From NCBI RefSeq assembly GCF_040545875.1, contig NZ_JBEPMR010000008.1: a stretch of 64,000 nucleotides of DNA; one strand, 5' to 3'. Positions 34,742 to 43,792 of this stretch are shown here, one piece after another; position 1 is the first letter of the stretch; each line of letters starts with the position of its first letter. Position numbers and translations under genes: made by a program. The DNA comes from Faecalicatena_A orotica (GTDB taxonomy: Bacteria > Bacillota > Clostridia > Lachnospirales > Lachnospiraceae). The notes below the pieces were generated by a model. It saw nothing but the letters and a program-made list of their open reading frames with translations, was not told the origin of the DNA and searched no databases.

Positions 34742-35566
34742 TTGAAACTTCATCAATACGGTTCTAATATCTTCAATGAATTTCGGATTAAATGTAATGA
34801 ATGCAGCGGCCTTTGCTGTGTTGCATTATACTTTTCTAAATATGATGGATTTCCTGCTGACAAAGTTGCAGGAACACCTTGCCGCTATTTAGATAATCAC
34901 TTTTCTTGCAGTATTCACAACGAATTGCACTCTAAAAATATGAAAGGCTGTCTGGCCTACGATTGTTGCGGGGCAGGGCAGATAGTTACCCGCCTGTATG
35001 GAGAAAAAAACTGGAAATCCAACCCATGCACGGCTCAGGAGGAATTTGATGTATTTGTAAAAACATTCTATCTGCAGCAAATATCATGGTACGTTTCAGA
35101 AGTTTTAACACTTCTGCCTGCAAAGGTGCTATGGAAGGAGGCTGATATTTATTTACACGAATTACATCTTCTTTTGAAATCCTCTCCTCAAAAAATTTTG
35201 GATATCGATATAGAGCTGCTTAGAACTAACATCAACATATTACTGAATAAGGCCTGGACAATGGTAAAGAAACAGATTGCCAACTCAGAAAATATAACAA
35301 AGAAAAATGATTTTATGGGGCATAATTTCAGGAAAGCCCAACTGAACGGCTGTAACTTTAGTTCAACACTTTTAATTGCGGCAAATTTAGAAGGGTGCGG
35401 TTTGACTGGCTGTAATTTTCTTGGAGCAGATATGCGGGATGCTAATATAAAAAACGCTAATTTAAGTGAAAGTATTTTTTTAACACAGGGGCAGATTAAC
35501 GCAGCAATAGGAAACCTGAATACCCGCATACCTAAACATCTTATAAGACCAACTGCATGGCGCTAA
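34742..35566 (+). CDS. Cys-rich N-terminal domain fused to pentapeptide repeats
   Basis: A protein of about 274 residues read from TTG 34742, 6 nt after AAGGAGG. An upstream ATG at 34619 has no ribosome site and adds 41 unlikely residues. Residues 10-85 hold ten or more Cys (KCNECSGLCCVALYF, then CRYLDNHFSCSIH and CLAYDCCGAGQ), a pattern that could bind zinc or an iron-sulfur cluster. A helical linker follows. About twelve pentapeptide repeats (A(N/D)LxX type: NFRKAQLNGCNF to ANIKNANLSESIF) form a short right-handed beta-helix from about 205. Pentapeptide proteins can mimic DNA and bind gyrase; that is not shown here. Divergent from a TetR gene. Confidence 0.75.
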   Translation: MKLHQYGSNIFNEFRIKCNECSGLCCVALYFSKYDGFPADKVAGTPCRYLDNHFSCSIHNELHSKNMKGCLAYDCCGAGQIVTRLYGEKNWKSNPCTAQEEFDVFVKTFYLQQISWYVSEVLTLLPAKVLWKEADIYLHELHLLLKSSPQKILDIDIELLRTNINILLNKAWTMVKKQIANSENITKKNDFMGHNFRKAQLNGCNFSSTLLIAANLEGCGLTGCNFLGADMRDANIKNANLSESIFLTQGQINAAIGNLNTRIPKHLIRPTAWR

Positions 35567-35625
35567 GAAGAATGAATTGCCCCGGGGGTCGGTTCAGGCA
35601 GGGGGAATTATCCCGTAACCAGGCA

Positions 35626-35653
35626 CATGGGGCGGAACGATATCCGCCCCATG
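35626..35653. terminator. GC-rich hairpin between convergent genes
   Basis: CATGGGGCGGA (35626-35636) and TCCGCCCCATG (35643-35653) form a perfect 11-bp stem with a 6-nt loop, between the pentapeptide gene (+) and the MerR gene (-). No clear T-run follows on either strand, so termination efficiency is uncertain. Confidence 0.5.
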
Positions 35654-35667
35654 TACTGGAACAATTC

Positions 35668-36522
35668 TTACTTTTTTGTTTTGTAAAAGTTCTGCAAAGC
35701 CTGCCCGATAAATAAAGTACTGCCTTCTCCATACACTGCATCTAACCTCTTCTGCATTTCCGTATTATTAACATACTGCTCTGCCATGTCCAGCATAAAT
35801 GCAGTGACATCTTCCATCTGGTAAAGCTGTTTGGAGACAAAGTCCATCTCTCCCACGATTTCTTTCACTTCAAGTGTATTGACATCCATGCCTGCCCTGG
35901 CTGCTAATTTTTTCGTTACCTGATCCAGTCTTTTCCCATAGGCCTCAACAATTTTGGCATTATCCGGATTTGAGGCAGCATTCTTTGCACTCTCCTTATC
36001 CCCATACCATTCCACCACTTTGGCAAAATTTTTCTGCGCCTCTTCACTGGACGCATTGTCTAAAAAATGATTCCGGAATGCTTCTATACTGCCATATTCT
36101 TTAACGAAAAGCTCCTTCTGCTCGTCTGTCATATTGTTCTCTATATCGTGGTACATCTGTTCTATCTCTGCTTTACTGAAAACTCCAAAATCCATCTTGT
36201 TATCTCCTCTCAGAATTTCATCAATGCTGGCAATGATTCGTTCTAATCTTACTTTTTTTAATTCCAGCAATCTTTTTTGGCTGTTTAATAGTTGATCTTT
36301 ATCCAGAGCAGGATTTTCTAAAATCAACTTGATTTGCTTCAATGGCAAATCAAGCTCCCGGAAAAACAGTATCTGCTGTAAAGTTTCCAAGGCTTTATCG
36401 TCATAAAGCCGGTATCCCGCCTCACTGAGCACGGATGGTTTTAAGAGTCCGATCTCGTCGTAATAGTGAAGTGTGCGTACGCTGATACCTGTTAAGTTTG
36501 AAACCTCTTTTACTGTCTGCAT
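35668..36522 (-). CDS. MerR family regulator with TipAS ligand domain
   Basis: The 284-residue protein has a MerR HTH (1-70: MQTVKEVSNLTGISVRTLHY, then YDEIGLLKPSVLSEAGYRLY) and a dimer helix. A TipAS domain follows (about 130-250: MYHDIENNMTDEQKELFVKE onwards), the thiopeptide-binding domain of TipA and related multidrug regulators. It likely senses hydrophobic drugs and self-regulates its promoter. Its ATG at 36522 has a good GGAGG-like site. No drug pump is adjacent, so its target may be elsewhere. Confidence 0.9.
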   Translation of the reverse strand: MQTVKEVSNLTGISVRTLHYYDEIGLLKPSVLSEAGYRLYDDKALETLQQILFFRELDLPLKQIKLILENPALDKDQLLNSQKRLLELKKVRLERIIASIDEILRGDNKMDFGVFSKAEIEQMYHDIENNMTDEQKELFVKEYGSIEAFRNHFLDNASSEEAQKNFAKVVEWYGDKESAKNAASNPDNAKIVEAYGKRLDQVTKKLAARAGMDVNTLEVKEIVGEMDFVSKQLYQMEDVTAFMLDMAEQYVNNTEMQKRLDAVYGEGSTLFIGQALQNFYKTKK

Positions 36523-36619
36523 CTGTTTTCCTCCCTGGTTACTGTTCTTGATAAATTCATTTTAGCCTATAACGTAACGTGAGAGTCAATAGATTTTGAA
36601 TTATTTTTCATAATAAGTT

Positions 36620-36799
36620 TTATTTTGTTATCACAGGTTTCCCATCAGCATCAAGCAATGGTGTCAGACCCCCCGCATAACCTGCCTGCACGAAAACATA
36701 GTTAACCCCTGTTTCCTTATCGACAAAAATCATTTTCAATCCTTTCCCTAATGGACTCCCTTCGGTATACACCGTTTCAAATCTTTTATTATCACTCAT
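36620..36799 (-). CDS. DUF6440 family small protein
   Basis: A 59-residue protein running from ATG 36799 (site GGAGGAATC) to a TAA at 36620. Its sequence (MSDNKRFETVYTEGSPLGKG, then MIFVDKETGVNYVFVQAGYA, GGLTPLLDADGKPVI) matches the pattern of DUF6440: a D-K-E-T-G-V-x-Y segment followed by GLTPLLD. The family is common in Firmicutes and has no assigned function. It is too small and acidic to suggest an enzyme. Confidence 0.8.
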   Translation of the reverse strand: MSDNKRFETVYTEGSPLGKGLKMIFVDKETGVNYVFVQAGYAGGLTPLLDADGKPVITK

Positions 36800-36989
36800 A
36801 ATGATTCCTCCTCTGCCTGTTCTAAAACCATCTTATCATACTCTCACTAATTTTCCTTGTACAAAATAACACAATCTTCCCATTTTTATATGTGTGTGCT
36901 AGAATAGTAATAACATTATGATAAGCGTAAAAGTTACACAATTCAATAGGAATCCGGATATATTGAACAACATGTCAGGGGGGGAGCAT

Positions 36990-37793
36990 ATGAAACGGAT
37001 GAAACTTATATTCCTTAGTGTATTTTTAGTATGTGGTATCTTAAGCGGCTGCCAGAAAAGTACTACAGAACAGGGGATAGAGTCAGACATTAAAGAACTG
37101 CAGAATGACAGCAAAGAATTAAAGGAAGAAAATGAGAATCTGAAAAAAGAACTGGAAAAACAGAAGGCGGAAGAGAAAGCCCAAAAAACGGCCAGTGAAT
37201 CCAAAGAAGCGGCATCAGGAAAAAATGAATTAGCCGGAGCGCAAACGGCTGAAACAGCAAAGGCTGACGATGCAGACAGCTCCACCCCTCCAAAAGCTGA
37301 GAACAGCATGGTGCCATGCCCTGATTGCGAAGGCACCGGATTCTTTAACCAATGTGGGAAATGTGACGGAACCGGATTTGACAGTTATAACAATCAGGAA
37401 TGTGACATGTGCAATGGCAGTGGTAAGCATGTATGTAACCTCTGTCAGGGGGAAGGTATGATTGCCGCTTCTGCGGTCCCGTCTGCCCCCGCTGTGGATA
37501 ACAGCGCTTCTTCAGACGCATCAGGTACTGCTGGGTATACGCCTGATTATTCCCGTACTCCTGTCACTCCATATATACCAGATAATTCTAAGAAGCCCTG
37601 CGGATATTGCGGTGGGGATGGAAAGAATAAATGTCCGTTCTGTGATGGGGAAGGATACCGTACAGAATACAAGTCAGTTCCAACTTATGGTTCCGGGGGC
37701 AGCAGCGGGTATGAAGCACGGGTCCGCTGCCGTCATTGTAAGGGAAGCGGGCAGGAAAAATGCTTGTATTGCGGCGGGGAAGGAAGCTATTAA
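36990..37793 (+). CDS. Lipoprotein with DnaJ-like CxxCxGxG zinc-finger repeats
   Basis: The chosen ATG 36990 (site CAGGGGGGAG) starts a lipoprotein signal with lipobox GILSGC (Cys about residue 21). A charged coiled-coil region (30-90) and a Ser/Ala/Pro-rich linker follow. Seven or so CxxCxGxG units come next (PCPDCEGTGF, KCDGTGF, CDMCNGSGK, CNLCQGEG, CGYCGGDG, CPFCDGEG, CRHCKGSG, CLYCGGEG), split by a Pro-rich spacer. These repeats bind zinc in the DnaJ cysteine-rich domain, but there is no J-domain. It should sit outside the membrane as an anchored protein; its partner is unknown. Confidence 0.8.
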   Translation: MKRMKLIFLSVFLVCGILSGCQKSTTEQGIESDIKELQNDSKELKEENENLKKELEKQKAEEKAQKTASESKEAASGKNELAGAQTAETAKADDADSSTPPKAENSMVPCPDCEGTGFFNQCGKCDGTGFDSYNNQECDMCNGSGKHVCNLCQGEGMIAASAVPSAPAVDNSASSDASGTAGYTPDYSRTPVTPYIPDNSKKPCGYCGGDGKNKCPFCDGEGYRTEYKSVPTYGSGGSSGYEARVRCRHCKGSGQEKCLYCGGEGSY

Positions 37794-37860
37794 GTTCCTT
37801 TCACAAGCCCTGTAAACAGTAGCGCTATTAATAGAAATACAAATGAAAGGGATGTCGCCT

Positions 37861-38751
37861 GTGTATAACCGTATGCTCGATACTTTCATAGCAGTCGCAG
37901 ACTGCGGTAGCTTTACAAAAGCCGCAGATTTCCTGTACATTTCTCCTACAGCAGTCATGAAACAGATGAATGCGCTGGAGAAAGAGCTTGACCTTGTCCT
38001 GATGGAACGCAACCCATCCGGTATCAGCCTGACATCTGCCGGAGCTGTCATTTACCGGGATGCAAAATTTATCATTGAATATTCCAAAAAATCAATCGCA
38101 GATGCCAGAACCACTATGCATTTAGCCGATACGACTTTCTGCGTAGGCACCTCGCTGCTGAACCCGGCCAAACCTTTTATGGATCTGTGGTATCAGGTGA
38201 ACAGGGACTTCCCCGAATATAAACTTCACCTTGTTCCCTTTGAAGACGACCACGACGGCATTCTCACAGAAATCAGCCAGCTCGGGAAGAAATTTGATTT
38301 TCTGATCGGGGTATGCGATTCCAAAGCGTGGCTCAATCTCTGCAATTTCCTGCCGCTTGGTAGATACCGGAAGATGGCTGCCGTGTCCAGAGAGCACCGG
38401 CTTGCAGGTAAAGAATCGATTACGGTCGAAGATTTATATGGTGAAACACTTATGATGGTAAAAAAGGGGGATTCCGAGGTGAATGACATCCTGCGCAGTG
38501 ATCTTAAGACACACCATCCGCAAATTAATATAGAAGATACTCCGCAATTTTACGATATGTCCGTCTTTAACCGCTGCGCAGAAAGCAGGAAGGTCCTGCT
38601 AACAATTGAGTGCTGGCAGGACATCCACCCCGGGCTGGTATCTATCCCGGTAGACTGGGATTACAGCATTCCCTATGGATTGCTGTACAGTTTGAATGCA
38701 CCGGAGGATGTATACCGGTTTGTTGAGGCTGTGAAGAAATGCAAATGCTAA
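37861..38751 (+). CDS. LysR family transcriptional regulator
   Basis: A protein of about 296 residues with the LysR HTH (MYNRMLDTFIAVADCGSFTK, then YISPTAVMKQMNALEKEL) and the type-2 binding-protein effector domain. The start is probably the GTG at 37861, which matches the family length; ATG 37843 is an alternative. It follows the lipoprotein gene by 67 nt but has no clear partner operon. The target and ligand are unknown. Confidence 0.88.
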   Translation: MYNRMLDTFIAVADCGSFTKAADFLYISPTAVMKQMNALEKELDLVLMERNPSGISLTSAGAVIYRDAKFIIEYSKKSIADARTTMHLADTTFCVGTSLLNPAKPFMDLWYQVNRDFPEYKLHLVPFEDDHDGILTEISQLGKKFDFLIGVCDSKAWLNLCNFLPLGRYRKMAAVSREHRLAGKESITVEDLYGETLMMVKKGDSEVNDILRSDLKTHHPQINIEDTPQFYDMSVFNRCAESRKVLLTIECWQDIHPGLVSIPVDWDYSIPYGLLYSLNAPEDVYRFVEAVKKCKC

Positions 38752-38771
38752 ACATAGTTCTCGCGCTAAAC

Positions 38772-38963
38772 TTAGTCGAATATAATCTTTAGCCTTCCAG
38801 AGTAGAGATTTACCGGCACCTCTCCAGGTATGTCATAACGCTCCAGATTTTCATTTCGGAAATCATAAACAGTTACAAGCTTTTTTTCATAATCTACAAT
38901 CCAATATTCTTTCATATTCGCTGAACGATATTTGAAAAGCTTGGTATAATAGTCCATCCGCAC
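38772..38963 (-). pseudogene. C-terminal remnant of a Uma2-family (DUF820) endonuclease
   Basis: The 63-codon frame has the end of a Uma2/DUF820 PD-(D/E)XK protein: KYRSANMKEYWIVDYEKKLV, then TVYDFRNENLERYDIPGEVP and a VNLYSGRLKIIF tail. In intact family members the catalytic Asp/Glu residues sit before this point, and the protein is about 180 residues long. The visible part lacks the N-terminal half, so it is a truncated remnant. The rest of the intergenic space up to 39012 shows only the promoter side of the next operon. Confidence 0.7.
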
Positions 38964-39012
38964 ACTGCCTCCTGTGTTATCATTTCAATAACAATCCATA
39001 GAAGGAGTAACC

Positions 39013-39714
39013 ATGATATTAATTATAGAAGATAATCCCAATATCCGTCAGGAGCTGTCAGTCTATCTGCAGGCAAATGGCTATTCATGCGTCTGTCAGG
39101 AACGCTACTCCTGTACACAGAAAGAATTATCAACAGATGTTCAGGCTCTGTTAGAGACCTTCCCGGCGGAGCTCATCCTTCTGGATATTAATCTGGAGGC
39201 ATGTGACGGCCTGAGCCTGTGCAGGGATATCCGGAAGGTGACCAATATCCCTGTCATCTTTGTCACAGGGCGGACCGATGATGAAGATGAACTGTCCAGT
39301 ATCCTTACGGGCGGAGATGATTTCATCCGAAAACCATACAGCCTCCCCATCCTGCTGGCCCGGATTAACAGGCTGCTGAACCGCCAGAATACCGCCCTCT
39401 CTGAATCCATCCACGCATCCGGCGCAGCGCTTAATGTGCTAATGGGGCAGATCACTTATCAGGGGCAAACGATGGATCTCTCTAAAAATGAGGTTAAGAT
39501 CCTCTACTATCTCTTCCTGAATAAGGATCATGTCGTAACCAAAGATTCTTTGATCGAATACTTATGGGAAAATAAATTTTATGTGGACGAGAATATCTTA
39601 AATGTGAATCTGTCACGGCTGCGCCGCCGTCTGAAGGAGGTCGGACTGGACGGCCTGATCGTTACTGTTCCTAAAAAAGGGCTGATGGTCCATGCCTGTA
39701 AACAGTATCCCTGA
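39013..39714 (+). CDS. OmpR-type response regulator of a Bce-like module
   Basis: A 233-residue regulator with a receiver domain (phospho-Asp in LILLDINLEACDG, Lys in FIRKPYSLP) and a C-terminal winged HTH (about 135-230). It is the first gene of the BceRSAB-like operon: histidine kinase 33 nt downstream, then ABC genes. In the known systems the regulator activates the transporter promoter on sensing a peptide antibiotic. AAGGAGTA precedes the ATG. Confidence 0.92.
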   Translation: MILIIEDNPNIRQELSVYLQANGYSCVCQERYSCTQKELSTDVQALLETFPAELILLDINLEACDGLSLCRDIRKVTNIPVIFVTGRTDDEDELSSILTGGDDFIRKPYSLPILLARINRLLNRQNTALSESIHASGAALNVLMGQITYQGQTMDLSKNEVKILYYLFLNKDHVVTKDSLIEYLWENKFYVDENILNVNLSRLRRRLKEVGLDGLIVTVPKKGLMVHACKQYP

Positions 39715-39747
39715 AACTGCTATTCTAATTTATGAAAGGAAACTGCC

Positions 39748-40767
39748 ATGACTCTTATGAACTATCTGTCTGAAAAGCTGATGCTGCTTTTTCTAAATCT
39801 GTTTTGTTCAATCGCCCTGTCGATTTATTTTATATTACTCGGGAACAGCTTTCCTTCTGTTTTGCCTGTACTCTTTGTCTGGGCTTTTATATTGGCCATA
39901 GTATGGGGCAGCGGGTATTACCGGCAAAAAAAGAAGGCAGAGCAGATTTTTCACCAGCTGGACCTTCTGGACCAGAAATACCTGATCTGTGAAATGCTGG
40001 AAAAACCGGTAACCAATGAGGATAAGCTCTACTGCCATATTTTACGTGCGGCCTGCAAATCTATGCTGGAAAATGTAAACCACCTAAAACAGTCCAACCG
40101 CGATTACAAGGAATATATAGAGGAATGGATCCATGAGATTAAGACACCGATTACTGCCATTGACCTGATCTGCAAAAACAACCCGGACAGTGAAGAACGG
40201 CGTATCGGGAAGGAATTGTCCCGGATCGGTGACCTGGTGGAACAGGCCTTATACTATGCCCGCAGCGAGCATGTGGAAAAAGACTATTTTATCAGGGAGT
40301 TCGCCCTTTTTGATGCGATTGGTCCCGCGCTGATGCAGAACAGGACCCTGCTGCTGGAAGAACATATAAGGCTTCAGGTGGAAGAGACTGCGGATACTGT
40401 CTGTACGGATGAAAAATGGCTGACTTATATTCTCAGCCAGATTCTTTCTAATTCCATAAAATACCATAAACCAACAGGAGCTTTTATAAAGATTTCTGCC
40501 TCTCGCACCAAAAACAGTGTATCACTCATCATTGAGGACAATGGGCAGGGCATCCCCCCGGAAGATCTTCCCCGCATCTTTGAAAAGGGTTTTACCGGCA
40601 GCACACGCGGAAACAGAAAGTCCACCGGCATGGGATTATATCTCTGCCGCAAGCTCTGCCTGAAACTGGGGCTGGCCATCAGGGCGGATTCCGTTTTTGG
40701 GGAAGGAACCACGATTACTATAAACTTTCCAGACAGTACCTATAACCGTCCGGGGCAGGACAATTAG
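39748..40767 (+). CDS. Bce-like intramembrane-sensing histidine kinase
   Basis: A 339-residue kinase with two closely spaced N-terminal membrane helices (about 15-33 and 37-55) and almost no extracellular loop, the hallmark of intramembrane-sensing BceS kinases. The phosphoacceptor box is WIHEIKTPITAID (His about 129), and the ATPase has LTYILSQILSNSIKYHK, IIEDNGQGIP and STGMGLYLCRK. Such kinases do not see the drug directly but sense transport by the partner ABC transporter. Part of the operon with the regulator and ABC genes. Confidence 0.92.
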   Translation: MTLMNYLSEKLMLLFLNLFCSIALSIYFILLGNSFPSVLPVLFVWAFILAIVWGSGYYRQKKKAEQIFHQLDLLDQKYLICEMLEKPVTNEDKLYCHILRAACKSMLENVNHLKQSNRDYKEYIEEWIHEIKTPITAIDLICKNNPDSEERRIGKELSRIGDLVEQALYYARSEHVEKDYFIREFALFDAIGPALMQNRTLLLEEHIRLQVEETADTVCTDEKWLTYILSQILSNSIKYHKPTGAFIKISASRTKNSVSLIIEDNGQGIPPEDLPRIFEKGFTGSTRGNRKSTGMGLYLCRKLCLKLGLAIRADSVFGEGTTITINFPDSTYNRPGQDN

Positions 40768-40801
40768 TGTAAGAAACCCACTTGAATCAACCCTGCATGT
40801 A

Positions 40802-40845
40802 TTACAACTTTGTAAGTATGAAAAGGACGGCTTTCCTGCTATGAT
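40802..40845 (+). promoter_or_regulatory. BceR-like box and promoter of the ABC transporter genes
   Basis: TTACA-ACTT-TGTAA (40802-40815) matches the inverted-repeat form TnACA-N4-TGTAA known for BceR-type regulators, and TATGAT (40840-40845) follows 24 bp later as a -10 candidate. It lies between the kinase and ABC ATPase genes, where the regulator should act. Confidence 0.6.
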
Positions 40846-40897
40846 AACAGCATAAAAGTGAAAAGCAGATATAACAATATCATAGAAGGAGTACATT

Positions 40898-41665
40898 ATG
40901 GAACCATTACTTAGAATTGAAGAACTGGAAAAATATTATGGAACAAAGACACTCATTACAAAGGCTCTGGACAATGTGAGCTTTTCTGTATCAAAAGGTG
41001 AATTTCTTGGCATCATGGGGGCATCCGGGAGCGGCAAGACGACTCTTCTCAACTGTATCTCCACGATCGATACCGTAACAGCAGGCCATATTTATCTCAA
41101 TGACACTGATATTACAGAATTAAGAGAGGATAAACTGGCCCTGTTCCGTCAGGAGAATCTGGGGTTTGTCTTTCAGGACTTCAACTTACTGGATACCCTG
41201 ACGATCGAAGAAAATATTGCTCTGGCCCCTGTTATTCAGGGAATATCCCCGCAGAAAATAGCCGATGAAGTAAAGAAAACAGCCCGGCAGCTTGGTATTT
41301 TGGATATCCTTCCTAAGTTTCCCTACGAGGTATCCGGGGGACAGCGGCAGCGCTGTGCCTGTGCACGTGCACTGATCTCCCGCCCCAGCCTGATTCTGGC
41401 CGATGAGCCAACAGGCGCCCTTGATTCAAAATCAGCCGGCATGCTTCTGGAATGCTTCACACAAATGAATCATGAAATGCAGGCTACCATCCTGATGGTT
41501 ACACATGACATCTTTTCCGCCAGCTACTGCAGCCGGATCCTTTTTCTCCGGGACGGAAAAATCTTCAGTGAACTGGTCAGGGGAAATAAGGCCAGACGGG
41601 TTTTCTTCAATGAAATTCTGGATGTCGTAACCCTGTTGGGAGGTGACGTGTCCGATGCTCACTAA
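40898..41665 (+). CDS. Bce-type ABC transporter ATP-binding protein
   Basis: A 255-residue ATPase with Walker A GASGSGKTTLL, Q-loop FVFQDFNLLD, signature YEVSGGQRQRCACARAL, Walker B LILADEPTGALD and H-loop VTHD. It matches BceA/LolD-type ATPases of the MacB family. It pairs with the permease that overlaps its 3' end (41655-43580) to detach or transport cell-wall-binding antibiotics such as bacitracin or lantibiotics; the actual drug is unknown. Confidence 0.94.
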   Translation: MEPLLRIEELEKYYGTKTLITKALDNVSFSVSKGEFLGIMGASGSGKTTLLNCISTIDTVTAGHIYLNDTDITELREDKLALFRQENLGFVFQDFNLLDTLTIEENIALAPVIQGISPQKIADEVKKTARQLGILDILPKFPYEVSGGQRQRCACARALISRPSLILADEPTGALDSKSAGMLLECFTQMNHEMQATILMVTHDIFSASYCSRILFLRDGKIFSELVRGNKARRVFFNEILDVVTLLGGDVSDAH

Positions 41666-43580
41666 ACTGGCAATGCGCAATGCCAAGCGCTCCATGAGGG
41701 ATTATGGCATCTATCTTCTTACCGCTACGATTTCTTTTTCCCTGATGTATGCATTCAATATGGTCATTTTTTCGAAAGAAATCAAAGAAATAAACCAGAT
41801 GATGGGAAGCCTTTCGATCATGATTATTTTTATCTCAGTAATCATAATCGCAGTAATCGAATGGCTTGTACATTACATGAACCGTTTTATGCTGGAAAAA
41901 AGGAGCCGGGAACTTGGCACCTACATGCTGTTGGGCATCAGCAGCCGCAAAATTTCTAAAATGGTCATGCTGGAAAATATATTCATGGGAGCCGCCGCAT
42001 TTTTGGCCGGTCTTCTGGCGGGAACCTTCATCTATCAGATTCTAAGCCTGATCATCAAGACTTTTTTTGAGGTTAAGTTTTCTGTAAAAGAAATTTTCTC
42101 TCTGCCCGCCATGCTGCTCACCCTGCTCTATGCAGTACTGATCTACGCATTCTCCATGCTCAGGATGAGAAGAAGGCTGAAAAAAATAAAAATATATGAT
42201 CTTATCTATGCGGAGAAGCAGAACGAGACTGCGGTAATCTCCAATAAAAAAAGCCACTGGATCCTCTGTGCAGTATCAATGGGAATACTCGCAGGCGGCT
42301 GCTCACTCATATATTTTATTTTCCACGAGACTGCCTTTTTCTCCATGTTCCTCCTGCTGGCAGGTTTCGTTATGATCATTGCGGGACTTTATGGGACTTA
42401 TATTTCTCTGGCAGGTTTTTTTGTGAAAATCTTTCTTGGAAAAATTGAGCGGAAATATTCGAAGGATAACCTGTTTATATACCGGAACCTCTCGGCCAAA
42501 TTAAACACCATGAGCTTTACCATTGGCACACTGGCCATGCTGTTCACCCTGACTCTTACATGCCTCCAAAGCGCAGCGCTCTTCAATAAATTCTTTGAGC
42601 TCTCAGCGCTGGAGCGCTGTCCCTTTGATGCACAGATATCCGTATCAGACACAACTGTCTTTGCAGATATAGAAACGTATTTTGAAAAAGAACGCGGAAT
42701 AAAAGACATCTGCCAGGTACCTGTCTATAACTGTGACCAGACGGCACTCTACGATACCCTTGGTCTGGACACTTACTTACCAGACGACTATGCTATCTCT
42801 TATAGTAACTATGCAAAACTGCGTGAGATGCTGGGATATAAACCGGTAAGCCTTTCTGCCGGACACTATATCCTCCATGCCCGCTCTGAGACTAAAAATA
42901 CTGCTGATAAAAAAGGCAGTCTGCCCTATACGATAAACGGCACCACCCTGAATCTTCAGGCAGCCTATGATGAACCATTATCTCAGGGCGGATATATCGG
43001 CGTCGGCTTCATTATCGTTCTTCCAGATGAACTGACCGCTGGACTGCAGTCAGAATCAACGGCCCTGATGATAAATACAGTGGAAGAAACTACGACAGAA
43101 GATTATGATTATCTGACTTCCCGGATTGATACTGGAAAGAATCCCTGGGGAACAGGGTACTGGGACACGAAAGGAAATACGATAGCTGACAGCCGGGGCG
43201 GAATCATCGTCTGTGGTTTCTGCCTGTACTATACCGGTCTGATATTTATCTGTACAGCGGCAACAATACTTGCAGTACAGCAGTTAAGCGAGGCTTCCAA
43301 ACACCGATTCCGCTACAAAATACTGTCCAACCTCGGGGTACCAGATCAGAAAATCGGAAAGCTGATATTCCGGCAGATGCTCCTTTATTTTGGAATTCCT
43401 CTGCTGATCCCCCTTCCCCTATCTGTCTTTATTGCTTCGAGTATAAAAAATATCATGCTTGGAGTGATCACACCAGCAATCTTCTGGGGAGCCGTGTCCA
43501 TCAGCCTTGGGGTGTTTCTTTTGATTTACATGTTGTATTTTGCAGCCACTTATGTGGGATACAAGCGTAATGTTATATAG
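41655..43580 (+). CDS. Bce-type ABC transporter permease (FtsX family)
   Basis: A permease of about 641 residues with ten membrane helices: one N-terminal helix, three (FtsX-like), two around 210-290, then a long extracellular loop (about 310-520), and three C-terminal helices. This is the BceB layout; the loop is the presumed sensor/drug site. ATG 41655 has GGGAGGTGA upstream and overlaps the ATPase gene by 11 bp. It forms the functional unit with the ATPase, kinase and regulator, and a terminator follows. Confidence 0.92.
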   Translation: MLTKLAMRNAKRSMRDYGIYLLTATISFSLMYAFNMVIFSKEIKEINQMMGSLSIMIIFISVIIIAVIEWLVHYMNRFMLEKRSRELGTYMLLGISSRKISKMVMLENIFMGAAAFLAGLLAGTFIYQILSLIIKTFFEVKFSVKEIFSLPAMLLTLLYAVLIYAFSMLRMRRRLKKIKIYDLIYAEKQNETAVISNKKSHWILCAVSMGILAGGCSLIYFIFHETAFFSMFLLLAGFVMIIAGLYGTYISLAGFFVKIFLGKIERKYSKDNLFIYRNLSAKLNTMSFTIGTLAMLFTLTLTCLQSAALFNKFFELSALERCPFDAQISVSDTTVFADIETYFEKERGIKDICQVPVYNCDQTALYDTLGLDTYLPDDYAISYSNYAKLREMLGYKPVSLSAGHYILHARSETKNTADKKGSLPYTINGTTLNLQAAYDEPLSQGGYIGVGFIIVLPDELTAGLQSESTALMINTVEETTTEDYDYLTSRIDTGKNPWGTGYWDTKGNTIADSRGGIIVCGFCLYYTGLIFICTAATILAVQQLSEASKHRFRYKILSNLGVPDQKIGKLIFRQMLLYFGIPLLIPLPLSVFIASSIKNIMLGVITPAIFWGAVSISLGVFLLIYMLYFAATYVGYKRNVI

Positions 43581-43618
43581 AATAAAACAGAGAGTATACT
43601 CTGATACATTCTTATACC

Positions 43619-43645
43619 GGGGCAGGGCACTGCCCCATTTCTTAT
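43619..43645 (+). terminator. Terminator of the Bce-like operon
   Basis: GGGGCAG (43619-43625) and CTGCCCC (43630-43636) with a 4-nt loop are followed by ATTTCTTATT. Confidence 0.7.
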
Positions 43646-43792
43646 TATATTTATATAATTCATTAAAAATTATTTAATTTCTAAATACATCTTTTTACGA
43701 CATCTTTCTATCTTACATTTACCTTACATTTTTCCCAAAAGGTAGAAATATCTTTTTCACCTGCTATAATTCGAGTTGAAGGAGGAATTATT

